Positions 1 to 7,047 of a stretch of 14,173 nt of DNA are shown here, in pieces. Origin of the DNA: Candidatus Babeliales bacterium (GTDB taxonomy: Bacteria > Babelota > Babeliae > Babelales > CAZZPM01); NCBI GenBank assembly GCA_016763165.1, contig JAESUJ010000073.1:1-14173 (forward strand), read 5' to 3'. Within the stretch, counting starts at the first letter, position 1, and each line of letters starts with the position of its first letter. Under the pieces are notes generated by a model. It searched no databases. It saw only the letters and a list, made by a program, of their open reading frames with translations, and was not told where the DNA came from. Both the position numbers and the translations under genes were made by a program.

Positions 1-2412
1 TACGTCTCTATGGCGTCTGGTCTGGGAAAGGACGTGGAGTCCGAGACCGGGAGAGGGCTGAAAATGCTGAAAGATGAGACCGTGTCCAAGATTCTGGCCT
101 CCGCGCAGCCCACTCTGTTCATCCCCAACTACACCCGCGCGTGCGGTAAGCCCCCGTGCGTCATGCCCATAACGGAGGATCTGTCCGATTCCGTGGACGC
201 GGGTACGGTGATGAAGTTCCCCTCCGACGCGGATGCGGAGTTGATGCTGGACGGGACTGGGCGCAGACCGGACCAGCACTACTACACGTGCAACATAGAG
301 GGGTTCCGCTTTCCGGGTCTGAGACGCAACAACACGCTGTCCAACAAGGACCTGTGGCCGCTCATCCCGAGCTGCTTCAGCATAAACCAGCTGGACAAAA
401 AATCGGTCTACACGGACTATCTGGAGAATCCCGCGGAGGCCAAGGCGGACAAGATGCGGAGGCAGATAGCGAGGGAGGGACGCGTGGTCGGTCCGGACAA
501 GACGCTCGCTTCGAATTCGCGCTACGGTCGTCTCCCGCAGGTCTTTGCAAAACTGCTATTTTACGTGGACTCTGATCACAGCGAATGTCTGGAGAGGGGA
601 TCTTCCATGGAGTACCTTTTGCGGAGGGGCACCTCGGCCGGTCCGGATTCCCTGCTGGAGTGCGTAGCGCTGGGGGTGGGGGTGCTGTCCGGGAGGGAGA
701 CGCCGGATCAGCTCTCGCGCGTGCTGCGCGGGGTGCGCGAGAAAATGGCGGGGGACGCGCGGTTCTGCCTCTCCGCGAACGTGCAGCGCATTACGCGGCG
801 TGCGGCCCGGGCCGCGCTCCTCGACGAGTCCGTCGTGATTTCGGCGGACCTGTTTCTGAGGGCCGTCGAGGTTTATTTCGGGTGTCGCGTGGTGTTCACC
901 AGCACGTGTCCGGGCAGTTCCGGAGAATCTTGCGGGCTGCGGGTGGGGCTTCCTGTGAAAAGAGGGTCTCTCCCGCTCAAGTGGAGTTTCAGAGAGGGCG
1001 AAAGGGTATTTATAGTGCATTCCGTCCGGGGAAAGACGGACCACTACAGTCTGCTCTACAGGACCAGATGCGCGGACTCCGGAGTGCGCGTGGCGGAGTC
1101 CGCCGCATTCCCGTACGACAGCTCGGAGGTGCGCACCCTGGGAGAATACGCAGAAAATATGCGCAGCGTGACCATCCCGTCGGTGGGAAAGGGAAAATAC
1201 ACGGGCACGGTCTGGCCCCAGATACTGGACGCGCTAGAAGACGCAGACCCGGGGTCCGCGAGCCAGACGGTAGACGGAGCCAAATGCGCCAGATCCGTCA
1301 CCGTAAACGGCGTGACGGTGCGGTTTTCTCCCATACCGCCGCTGTCCTGCCGCATCACCGCGGAACCGCAAACCCGGACATTCGGGACGCGGGAACTGGC
1401 GGACAAACTGGCGGAAGGCACCGGAGAGGGCGCGAACTTCGCGAGAATCAGCGAGACGCGAGTCCCCTCCGTCGCGCCCTCCGCAGAACGAGTCGCCAAC
1501 AGACTGCACGACTACCAGAGACTGAAGCACCTCTCCCGCTGCCTGAAGGCCTATACTCTCTTTGCGTTCACGGAACTTCTCATGAAGGGAGAATCCGTCC
1601 TGGGAATATCGCGCATGGAAAACTACCTCTCTCTGGAATCCAGAGAGCAGTGGGATATAGCCGACAATTTTGTTGGCCAGTTCGTGGAGGTGGTGCCCGG
1701 AGCGTACGCGGACGCCGAGAAGAGGATCTCCCGCCACATTTCGTTTCCGTTCCGCGACCAGAAGGGGTTCAGCGAGGGGGGCAAGCTCCTGGTGCCCGAC
1801 GTGTCTTCCAGGGAATCTCTGGTGTACGCCGTGTGGATGGAAACCAGGGCTACTCCGTGGAGACTATTTGCGTTGCACTACGTGAAGCGCGTGCCGGACT
1901 ACTACCGGGATTTCTGGGTGTGGAAGAACAGCAGGGTGTCGCTGTCCGTCCCCCCGGGACCGGTGTCGTTCCACACCGCGGTGCAGGAGGCCGTCGTCGA
2001 GTTTTCCACCAAAGCCTACTACGTAAATCTTCTTCCCGTGGAGAAGGGCGGAGCGTCCGTCTGTCTGGTGGGGGCCGAAAGGTCCAGCGCAGCGGAAGCG
2101 CTGGAAGACGTGAGGACATTTCAGACGGAAAGGAAACTGCAGATTTCCTCTGACGCGGAGCAAATCCTCCAGAAGATGGAAGCGGACTCCTCGACGGGGC
2201 TGGCGAGGGCCGCCGAGGAGTCCGGACGGGGGCTGGCGGTGCAGTCGTACATTTCGGAATTCAGCATGCCTCTCGTATTTTCCAGTTCCGCGTATGTCCG
2301 CGGGGGGCTGCGTCTTCTGACCTACATGCCCTCCAATCCTCGGGGTTGCAGGAAGAGGAAACATTCTCGCGCGCAGAAGTGGGTGGCTGTCTTATGGGAG
2401 GAATCCGCGTAG
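1..2412 (+). CDS. Early transcription factor large-subunit-like protein (VETF-L / A7-like), 5' partial
   Basis: The reading frame is open from the first base. The first ATG is at 10, but three sense codons precede it and the conserved-looking region begins almost at once, so the true start probably lies before the window. At least 800 residues are present. Early on there is NYTRACGKPPCVMPI (127-171) and then HYYTCNIEGFRFPGLRRNNTLSNKDLWPLIPSCF (277-378, split here by description into a Tyr-Cys block and a PGLR..TLSNKD..P.IP.CF block). From memory of giant-virus proteins, this 'NY.R.C...QP / YPGL..NTLSNKD..P.IPCCF' arrangement marks the family related to the vaccinia A7 and ASFV G1340L early transcription factor large subunit; no search was possible. 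That factor recognises early promoters and is packaged in virions. A mid-domain (619-1062) has features like an OTU/papain fold. A hairpin begins at the stop codon. A different conserved giant-virus protein of unknown function is the main alternative. Confidence 0.55.
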   Translation, partial: YVSMASGLGKDVESETGRGLKMLKDETVSKILASAQPTLFIPNYTRACGKPPCVMPITEDLSDSVDAGTVMKFPSDADAELMLDGTGRRPDQHYYTCNIEGFRFPGLRRNNTLSNKDLWPLIPSCFSINQLDKKSVYTDYLENPAEAKADKMRRQIAREGRVVGPDKTLASNSRYGRLPQVFAKLLFYVDSDHSECLERGSSMEYLLRRGTSAGPDSLLECVALGVGVLSGRETPDQLSRVLRGVREKMAGDARFCLSANVQRITRRAARAALLDESVVISADLFLRAVEVYFGCRVVFTSTCPGSSGESCGLRVGLPVKRGSLPLKWSFREGERVFIVHSVRGKTDHYSLLYRTRCADSGVRVAESAAFPYDSSEVRTLGEYAENMRSVTIPSVGKGKYTGTVWPQILDALEDADPGSASQTVDGAKCARSVTVNGVTVRFSPIPPLSCRITAEPQTRTFGTRELADKLAEGTGEGANFARISETRVPSVAPSAERVANRLHDYQRLKHLSRCLKAYTLFAFTELLMKGESVLGISRMENYLSLESREQWDIADNFVGQFVEVVPGAYADAEKRISRHISFPFRDQKGFSEGGKLLVPDVSSRESLVYAVWMETRATPWRLFALHYVKRVPDYYRDFWVWKNSRVSLSVPPGPVSFHTAVQEAVVEFSTKAYYVNLLPVEKGGASVCLVGAERSSAAEALEDVRTFQTERKLQISSDAEQILQKMEADSSTGLARAAEESGRGLAVQSYISEFSMPLVFSSSAYVRGGLRLLTYMPSNPRGCRKRKHSRAQKWVAVLWEESA

Positions 2413-2435
2413 ATCTGTATTTGAGTATACAGATC
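2412..2435 (+). terminator. Transcript-end hairpin after VETF-like gene
   Basis: A perfect 9-bp stem, GATCTGTAT (2412-2420) with ATACAGATC (2427-2435), closes a 6-nt loop TTGAGT. It starts on the last base of the TAG stop. Its position and the shared TGTAT core with other hairpins in the window suggest a 3'-end or processing signal; this role is inferred. Confidence 0.55.
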
Positions 2436-2453
2436 GTTCCAAGGGCGTCTGGG

Positions 2454-2465
2454 TATACGTCAAAG
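2454..2465 (+). promoter_or_regulatory. Candidate promoter element TATACGTCAAAG
   Basis: This 12-mer ends 7 bases before the ATG at 2473. The same element with one change (TATACGCCAAAG) lies 8 bases before the ATG of the structural gene on the opposite strand (8367-8378). Matching sequence, orientation and spacing support a promoter role, although only two clear copies are visible. Confidence 0.45.
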
Positions 2466-2472
2466 TCCGGCT

Positions 2473-3549
2473 ATGAAGGTGGTACTGAAAAATTTCAGAG
2501 TTCACGAAGACATCTCGTATGTGCTCCCGTCCGACGGGGTCACCGTGGTGACTGGAGCATCGGGGAGGGGCAAGACCACCCTCTTCGAAGCTATAGAGTG
2601 GTGTCTATTCGGAGGCAGAAAGTCCAATATAGGCCATCTGGCGTCGAGCTCCAGGAAGACCAGCGTGGAGCTCACCGGCGGCGTGCTGCACAGGGTCTAC
2701 AGGAGCAGACTCCCCGGACACCTGGAGGTCAGAGTGGTAGCCGGGGGAAAACTGTTGCGTCTGGACGAGGCCCAGGCCAAGCTGGACGAAGTGTTCGGAC
2801 CCAGAGACGTGTTCGGCGCCTGCTGCTACATCCGCCAGAAGAGCGCGGGCACCTTTCTGGGTCTGGGTCCGGGGGACAGACGCCGCATTCTGGAAAGCAT
2901 ATTCTTCGACGAATCCGTATCTCCGATGGTGCAGAGCACCAGAGAAAGTAGCGGTCATCTGGCGCAGGAAGCCAGGGGAGAACGCTCTTCCCTGGAGAGA
3001 GACACCGAGAGGGAGGAGGCGCGCGCGGAGCAGCTGAGAGGGCTGCTGAAAAATGCACCGGAGGCCGCTTCAGAGGGCGCGGACGCGAGCGCGCTCATGA
3101 AGAAGCTCGGGGCCTGCAAGTCCGCGTCTCTTGTTCTGGCCCGGGAGGAAGGCATGAGCCGGCAGTGGCACGCCAACACCGCCAGTCTGGCATCCGCAGT
3201 CTCCGCCATAGACGAGATGGGCAGGGAGGGCGGCACTCTGAACCCCTCCATGGCCACCGAACACCGCAGGGGCATGATGAAGGGGCGTCTGGACGTGCTT
3301 ACCGGAGATAGAGATTCTCTGGAAAAGAAGTTTCTGGCTCTGGATGCGGCCAAGCGGGAATTCACGGCGGGTCCCGCGAGCGCTCTGAGCCAGCCGGAAC
3401 TGGGCGTCGCGGTGCGCAGGGCCCAGAGGCTGCACAACTCGGTTTCCCGGGAAACGGCCTGCTGTCCTCTCTGTCCGGAGAGCACGGTCTGGCTCCGGAT
3501 CTGGACGAGGTCGAGGAGGCGAGGAAGGCAGGAGAGGTCGTGCGCGTGA
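2473..3549 (+). CDS. Rad50/SMC-like ATPase, N-terminal part (frameshifted)
   Basis: This frame encodes the N-terminal ATPase lobe and first coiled-coil arm of a Rad50/SbcC-type SMC-family ATPase. Residues 28-36, GASGRGKTT, are the Walker A loop inside the typical 'MKVVLKNFRVHEDISYVL...TVVTGASGRGKTTLFEAI' opening. Gln122 in CCYIRQKSAGTF is the likely Q-loop. Charged, Leu/Ala-rich sequence follows (about 150-320), consistent with coiled coil, and then CCPLC (CPLC at 3463-3474), a zinc-hook-like CxxC. After about 3480 the protein turns into Arg-rich shadow sequence and stops at 3549, while the adjacent frame continues sensibly. Rejoining the frames gives about 797 residues. The start is ATG 2473 with the promoter-like 12-mer just upstream. 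In the family, such ATPases pair with Mre11/SbcD nucleases in double-strand-break processing; no Mre11 gene is visible here. Confidence 0.8.
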   Translation: MKVVLKNFRVHEDISYVLPSDGVTVVTGASGRGKTTLFEAIEWCLFGGRKSNIGHLASSSRKTSVELTGGVLHRVYRSRLPGHLEVRVVAGGKLLRLDEAQAKLDEVFGPRDVFGACCYIRQKSAGTFLGLGPGDRRRILESIFFDESVSPMVQSTRESSGHLAQEARGERSSLERDTEREEARAEQLRGLLKNAPEAASEGADASALMKKLGACKSASLVLAREEGMSRQWHANTASLASAVSAIDEMGREGGTLNPSMATEHRRGMMKGRLDVLTGDRDSLEKKFLALDAAKREFTAGPASALSQPELGVAVRRAQRLHNSVSRETACCPLCPESTVWLRIWTRSRRRGRQERSCA

Positions 3550-4868
3550 GGGAGGCCGCGGACAGGTGTGTCTCCGCGGTGGCTCAGAGGCTGTCCGCGT
3601 TCGGTAGAAAGTACGTGCGCTCCGATCCCGGGGCTCACCCTTCCTGCTACGCCCAGAAGTGCGAGGGTCTCAGAATGAAGTGCAGGGTGAATCTGAAATG
3701 CCCCAGGTGCGACGTGGGGCTCGCGTACGACAGGGCCGCCAAATCCGTGACCGAGTCGGACCAGGGGAGGGGCGTCGGGGGGGCGGAGTACGAGGGGGTC
3801 AATTCTGACGCCGTGGTGCTCGGCGAGCTGTGCGGAGAGTTGTCCAGAAACGCGGCTCTCTGCGGCTCCCTGCGGGAAGTCGGCGTGGCGCGGCGCCTTC
3901 TGAAGTTGCTGGCTTCCCTGGGCGTAGTGCGGAGAGACATCGAAAACCAGAGGGCCGAAACCAAGAGGTGCTTTTCCGTGGAGGAGCTGGACGCGGAAAC
4001 CAGACGCAGGAAGATATGCGCGCAGGCCGCGCAGGCCCGCGTCTGTCTGGATAAGAACTCGAGGGAGAGGTGCAGTTTGGAAGAACTGATGCAGCACGCC
4101 GAGAGGACGTACTTGCTGCGCAAGGAACAGTCTCTCCGGAACTACTTTTCTTCCGGGGTGAGAGAGCCGGAAGCCGTGAAGGCCGCTGCGGCGGAAAACG
4201 ATCTGGAGCAGGGTCGTCTGGAGGATCTCGTGAGGGAGCTGTCTCTGTCTTCGGAGGTCATGGCCGCGCGCACGGAACTCGAGTCCAGACTGCTCAACGC
4301 CAGAAAATCCAGGGAGCAGTGCGAGTCTCTGGTGCAGCGCGAGACAGCCGCGCTGCACATCCGCGAGGCCGTCAAGGTGGCCACGGAGCAGCTCATCGGA
4401 GAAAAGCTGGACTCCATAAATACGAGGATGCAGGCCATTTTGGAGTCTCTGTTCTGCGGCCGCGCGGAGCAGGTGCCTCGCTGCAGACTGGTTTCCAACA
4501 GACAGAAGAAGTCCAAGGCAAAGCGCACCGCGCCCAGGAGGGGGTGCGTGGTAGCCTCGGGTTCGGATGCGGATACCAAGTGGGAGATCTGTCTGGTATC
4601 GGAACACGCGGGGTTCACGGCGTCCGGCTCTCTCTTTTTTTCGGGGGGAGAGTACGACCGCGTTTCCCTGGCCCTGGCCCTGGCTCTGGCCGAAACCACC
4701 GGAGCCAGATTTCTGATGCTGGACGAAACGCTCGGGTCCGTCGAAGAAGACACGGCGAACAGAGTCATCGAAGTGCTGGACTCGTGGTCGAAGAGGTGCG
4801 GCGGAGCGCCCGTGTACCTCATCGCGCATCAGCTGGACGGAAATGGGTGCGAAGTGCTGGAGATGTAA
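3540..4868 (+). CDS. Rad50/SMC-like ATPase, C-terminal part (frameshifted)
   Basis: This is the continuation of the preceding gene in the -1 frame. The frame is open from 3312, and convincing sequence (HGLAPDLDEVEEARKAGEVV) begins at about 3483, so the GTG at 3540 is unlikely to be a true start. It carries a second zinc-hook-like motif CPRC (3699-3710), then Glu/Arg/Leu-rich coiled-coil sequence. The C-terminal ATPase lobe has the ABC signature SGGE (4641-4652), Walker B FLMLDE (4710-4727), D-loop LGSVEED and an H-loop His in LIAHQLDG. All catalytic motifs of the family are therefore present across the two frames, which argues for a recent frameshift, a sequencing error, or recoding, not a decayed gene. 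A lysine/arginine patch (RQKKSKAKR) and Ser/Gly-rich loop sit before the signature. A strong hairpin follows the stop. Confidence 0.8.
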   Translation: MRVREAADRCVSAVAQRLSAFGRKYVRSDPGAHPSCYAQKCEGLRMKCRVNLKCPRCDVGLAYDRAAKSVTESDQGRGVGGAEYEGVNSDAVVLGELCGELSRNAALCGSLREVGVARRLLKLLASLGVVRRDIENQRAETKRCFSVEELDAETRRRKICAQAAQARVCLDKNSRERCSLEELMQHAERTYLLRKEQSLRNYFSSGVREPEAVKAAAAENDLEQGRLEDLVRELSLSSEVMAARTELESRLLNARKSREQCESLVQRETAALHIREAVKVATEQLIGEKLDSINTRMQAILESLFCGRAEQVPRCRLVSNRQKKSKAKRTAPRRGCVVASGSDADTKWEICLVSEHAGFTASGSLFFSGGEYDRVSLALALALAETTGARFLMLDETLGSVEEDTANRVIEVLDSWSKRCGGAPVYLIAHQLDGNGCEVLEM

Positions 4869-4887
4869 ACACGGACGCACCATGTGC

Positions 4888-4912
4888 GTATGTATGCCCT
4901 GGGCATACATAC
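4888..4912. terminator. Perfect 12-bp inverted repeat between convergent genes
   Basis: GTATGTATGCCC (4888-4899) pairs perfectly with GGGCATACATAC (4901-4912) around a single central base; in RNA the loop would open to CTG or larger. It lies 19 bases after the Rad50-like stop and 21 bases after the stop of the convergent minus-strand gene, so it could end both transcripts. It shares the GTATGTATG stem with the hairpin at 10211. Confidence 0.6.
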
Positions 4913-4933
4913 TACTCGCGCGCGGCGGCGGCA

Positions 4934-5266
4934 TCAGCGTGGCGCCATGAACCCGGGGAGCGCGAAGCGGCTCGGGTCTCCGTTTTTTCTGGGGGGTTCC
5001 GGAACCAAGGTGCCGTCCCCCCGTCTCGGACCCTTCATGGTCATCGGATCTTCGGGGAAGAGCCAGGGCAGAGGTCCGTCGGAAGGGAGTCCGGGCATGG
5101 CAGCGTATGCCGATCCGGGCGCGGAAGGGACGGATTCTCCGCGTTCCCCGTACTCCAGGGCGGGGTGCAGCGAGAAATTTTCCACAATCCCCGCCGAGAC
5201 GGGGTCGCGAAAGTACAGCAGGAAGACCAGCACGGCCGCGAGGAGCGCCGGGATTCCCAGATGCAT
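4934..5266 (-). CDS. Small single-pass membrane protein, unknown
   Basis: A 110-residue product. Residues 1-20, MHLGIPALLAAVLVFLLYF, form a hydrophobic segment with no preceding charged tail, so it may be a signal anchor or a signal peptide (VSA at 23-25 could be a cleavage site). The rest is Pro/Gly-rich and probably disordered (DGPLPWLFPEDP, LVPEPPRKNGDP). I recognise no family. It lies 30 bases downstream of another minus-strand membrane-protein gene and ends just before a strong bidirectional hairpin, so the two may be co-expressed. CCCAAAG precedes the ATG by 5 bases, a weak echo of the CAAAG in the candidate promoter. An overlapping plus-strand frame (4884-5285) lacks any recognisable feature and crosses the hairpin, so I prefer this strand. 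A small virion or ER-membrane protein is plausible but unproven. Confidence 0.6.
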   Translation of the reverse strand: MHLGIPALLAAVLVFLLYFRDPVSAGIVENFSLHPALEYGERGESVPSAPGSAYAAMPGLPSDGPLPWLFPEDPMTMKGPRRGDGTLVPEPPRKNGDPSRFALPGFMAPR

Positions 5267-5296
5267 TTGTTCTTTGGGCCGGTAATTTACGCGGAC

Positions 5297-5761
5297 TCAG
5301 TTCTTGTGGAAGCAGCACTGCGCCTCGCACGGTTGGATGGTGTTGTCCGGCATGCCCTTGGCGCACATTATGTTGCCCGTGCTGGGGTCCGAGTACTCCC
5401 TGCAGCCCTTGCACTTGCAGCAGCCGGGGTCGCACGGGACCATCTCGACGCGTCCGGTCAGGGGGTCGACGTTGTGTTTCACGCAGCCCTGCGGTGTATC
5501 TTCGCACGCGGGGTCGCAGACCTTTGCGTATTTATCTGCCTGTCCCCAACCGGTGATGCGCTGCCCGTATCTCTGACCCCCTCTGTAGTTTGTACCCGGA
5601 ATAGCCTTGACGAAGGAATTGGCCACGTCCGCGACTGCGTCCCTGGCGCCTCGTACCGCCCTGGTCACCGCGGAGACCATGGCCTGACGGCGGAATTCCC
5701 TGTATACGAGATAGATCACCGCCAGAACTATGATGCATTTGAGTAGCTGCCCTTGGTCCAT
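5297..5761 (-). CDS. Small membrane protein with duplicated Cys-rich tail
   Basis: A 154-residue product starting MDQGQLLKCIIVLAVIYLVY. Residues 5-21 form one transmembrane segment followed by positive residues (REFRRQ), which predicts an outside- or lumen-facing N-terminus and a cytosolic C-terminus by the positive-inside rule, though viral proteins may differ. Residues 26-52 look like an amphipathic Ala/Val/Arg helix. Residues 82-150 hold 12 cysteines in two similar halves, each with CDPxC- or DP(L/S)TG-type units. I chose the ATG at 5759-5761 because an upstream in-frame ATG at 5824 would put the start inside the hairpin that follows the TBP-like gene. No family is recognised. The Cys pattern could bind zinc or form disulfides of the kind giant viruses make with their own Erv1-type oxidase (not seen here). 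Confidence 0.7.
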   Translation of the reverse strand: MDQGQLLKCIIVLAVIYLVYREFRRQAMVSAVTRAVRGARDAVADVANSFVKAIPGTNYRGGQRYGQRITGWGQADKYAKVCDPACEDTPQGCVKHNVDPLTGRVEMVPCDPGCCKCKGCREYSDPSTGNIMCAKGMPDNTIQPCEAQCCFHKN

Positions 5762-5799
5762 TTCGGAGAGTTTACTTAACCGCGAGACACAATTATGCT

Positions 5800-5825
5800 C
5801 GTGTATGGCACTGTCGCCATACACG
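5800..5825 (-). terminator. Transcript-end hairpin after TBP-like gene
   Basis: CGTGTATGGC (5800-5809) pairs perfectly with GCCATACACG (5816-5825) around a 6-nt loop. On the minus strand it lies 17 bases past the stop of the TBP-like gene and 38 bases before the ATG of the Cys-rich gene. Confidence 0.55.
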
Positions 5826-5842
5826 CTGTCTGCGTCTACTTT

Positions 5843-6982
5843 CTAGAGGCTCCTTCGGGGGGGGGCGAATAGGGGACGCAGGGCCGCGACCCTCTTCGCT
5901 CTGGCCGCGGCCCTGCGTCCCTTCTGCGTAGTAGGCTGGACCGCCGCCGTATCCCGGACGTCTGCTCTGATAGACATCATGTAGCTCATGAACTCCGCGT
6001 TGGTGCTTTTAGCGGATTCCTTCCACGGAGAAACCTGTATGAAGGTGCCAGTCCTGAACACCAGGAAGGTGGTCATTTTCCCGGGCAGCTTGCTGATGAT
6101 CTTCTCCTTCGCCTTTTCGGGGATCATCTCCAGGTATATTTCCCACGGTATCTCCTCCAGTTCGGGGATGTAGGCATCCCGCGCGGAGTCCGTCCGAGAG
6201 GACGCGGGCAGGGAGAGGGAGTGCTGCTTCCAGGAGAGCCCCTCTCTGGTGACACACGCGTCGCGGGGTATCTCGGAAGCCGGAATTTTGATGTTCACCG
6301 CGGAGTAGCCCTGGTTGGGGTGGTAGGTGGCCGCTCCGCAGAAATCCAGGTCCTCGTTTATTTTGACGAGCAGGGAGTCCCCGTCTATCTTGAAGGGGAT
6401 CACGCTCTTGGAGTTGTTCATCACGTTCTGACACACGAAGCGGTGGTCCTTCAGTCCGCGGTAGTCCGCGCAGCCCGGCACCGCGAACACCAGCTCCCTG
6501 AATCTGGACACCACGCGCAGAGCCTGCGCGGAATCCATGCAGCCCGTGATCTGGATATCGCCGGTGGAGGGAATCTTGATGCTGCACAGATTGCCGTCCA
6601 TCTTGATCTCGATGGTGCTCATGTTCTGGAAGTACTTGGCCTGCCTGCCGTAGCTGCATTTGTAGCTTTCGGGGGGCAGCGTGACGTACAGCACGGAACC
6701 CTCCGGGATGCGGTGCATGTACGTGTTCTTGAGTTTCTTCTTGGACATGGTGCGTATGCGGGGATCGTCCAGGACCTGGATGCCGTTGAACAGCATCTCC
6801 AGATCCACCTTCCACGGCATGGACACTATGTTCGTGACTATGTAAAATTCCCCTCCGGAGCGCAGGTTCTTCACGCGCGCTCTTTTAGAACTCTTCTTGG
6901 TCCGCGCGGGGGGAAATGGCAGCGAAGCCACCATTTTGCCGTCCAGACCTTTCCAGAATCGAGTCATGGTCGTTTGAGCCAT
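5843..6982 (-). CDS. TATA-binding protein (TBP)-like transcription factor
   Basis: A 379-residue protein with two divergent copies of the TBP repeat. In the first, NIVSMPWKVDLEMLFNGIQV (51-70) matches the TBP 'NIVS...LDL..IA' opening and SIKIPSTGDIQITGCMDSAQAL (134-155) matches 'FSSGKMVVTGAKSEE'. In the second, QNVMNNSKSVIPFKIDGDSLL (185-205) matches 'QNMVGSCDVKFPIRLEGL' and FLVFRTGTFIQVSPWKESA (306-324) matches 'LIFVSGKVVLTGAK'. About 60 residues (239-300) are inserted inside the second repeat. The C-terminus (353-378) is a basic Arg/Ala tail and residues 29-40 are Lys/Arg-rich. TBP family members bind TATA DNA in the minor groove and nucleate initiation complexes; giant viruses such as Mimivirus encode divergent versions. 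The start is the ATG at 6980-6982, with TATATAAGG 35 bases upstream. Confidence 0.78.
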   Translation of the reverse strand: MAQTTMTRFWKGLDGKMVASLPFPPARTKKSSKRARVKNLRSGGEFYIVTNIVSMPWKVDLEMLFNGIQVLDDPRIRTMSKKKLKNTYMHRIPEGSVLYVTLPPESYKCSYGRQAKYFQNMSTIEIKMDGNLCSIKIPSTGDIQITGCMDSAQALRVVSRFRELVFAVPGCADYRGLKDHRFVCQNVMNNSKSVIPFKIDGDSLLVKINEDLDFCGAATYHPNQGYSAVNIKIPASEIPRDACVTREGLSWKQHSLSLPASSRTDSARDAYIPELEEIPWEIYLEMIPEKAKEKIISKLPGKMTTFLVFRTGTFIQVSPWKESAKSTNAEFMSYMMSIRADVRDTAAVQPTTQKGRRAAARAKRVAALRPLFAPPRRSL

Positions 6983-7017
6983 AATGGACGGGGTGTTCTA
7001 TCCTTAACCCGAACAAC

Positions 7018-7026
7018 CCTTATATA
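7018..7026 (-). promoter_or_regulatory. TATA-like element TATATAAGG upstream of TBP-like gene
   Basis: On the minus strand TATATAAGG lies 35 bases before the ATG of the TBP-like gene, in a 65-bp gap that is AT-richer than the surrounding coding DNA. It is flanked by a 7-bp inverted repeat (GTTCTAT 6995-7001, ATAGAAC 7024-7030). The element may be a promoter; the idea that the viral TBP-like protein regulates its own gene through it is speculation. Confidence 0.4.
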
Positions 7027-7047
7027 GAACGAGCGCAATCATTTTAC

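Noticed and set aside
585..2153. A 522-codon plus-strand frame inside the VETF-like gene
   Set aside because: Fully nested in a gene with recognisable motifs; the translation is Arg/Gly-rich shadow sequence.
3436..3480. Canonical -1 programmed frameshift signal at the Rad50-like frame switch
   Set aside because: No in-frame X XXY YYZ heptamer is visible before the switch (GTT TCC CGG does not fit), so I do not call a recoding site; the palindrome GTTTCCCGGGAAAC alone is of a length expected about once by chance in such a window.
2955..5507. An 850-codon open frame on the minus strand across the Rad50-like gene
   Set aside because: It is antisense to a protein with clear Walker A, signature and Walker B motifs, crosses the hairpin and two minus-strand genes in another frame, and its translation is Arg/Pro/Gly/His-rich with no recognisable domain; stop-poor shadow frames are expected in GC-rich DNA.
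4070..5746. A 558-codon plus-strand frame spanning the Rad50-like 3' end and the small membrane genes
   Set aside because: It overlaps the ATPase signature region in another frame, reads through the hairpin, and opposes two genes with N-terminal membrane segments.
6995..7030. 7-bp inverted repeat GTTCTAT/ATAGAAC as another transcript-end hairpin, for the structural gene
   Set aside because: The stem is short, the loop is 22 nt, and it encloses the TATA-like element of the next gene, unlike the tight 6-nt-loop hairpins.
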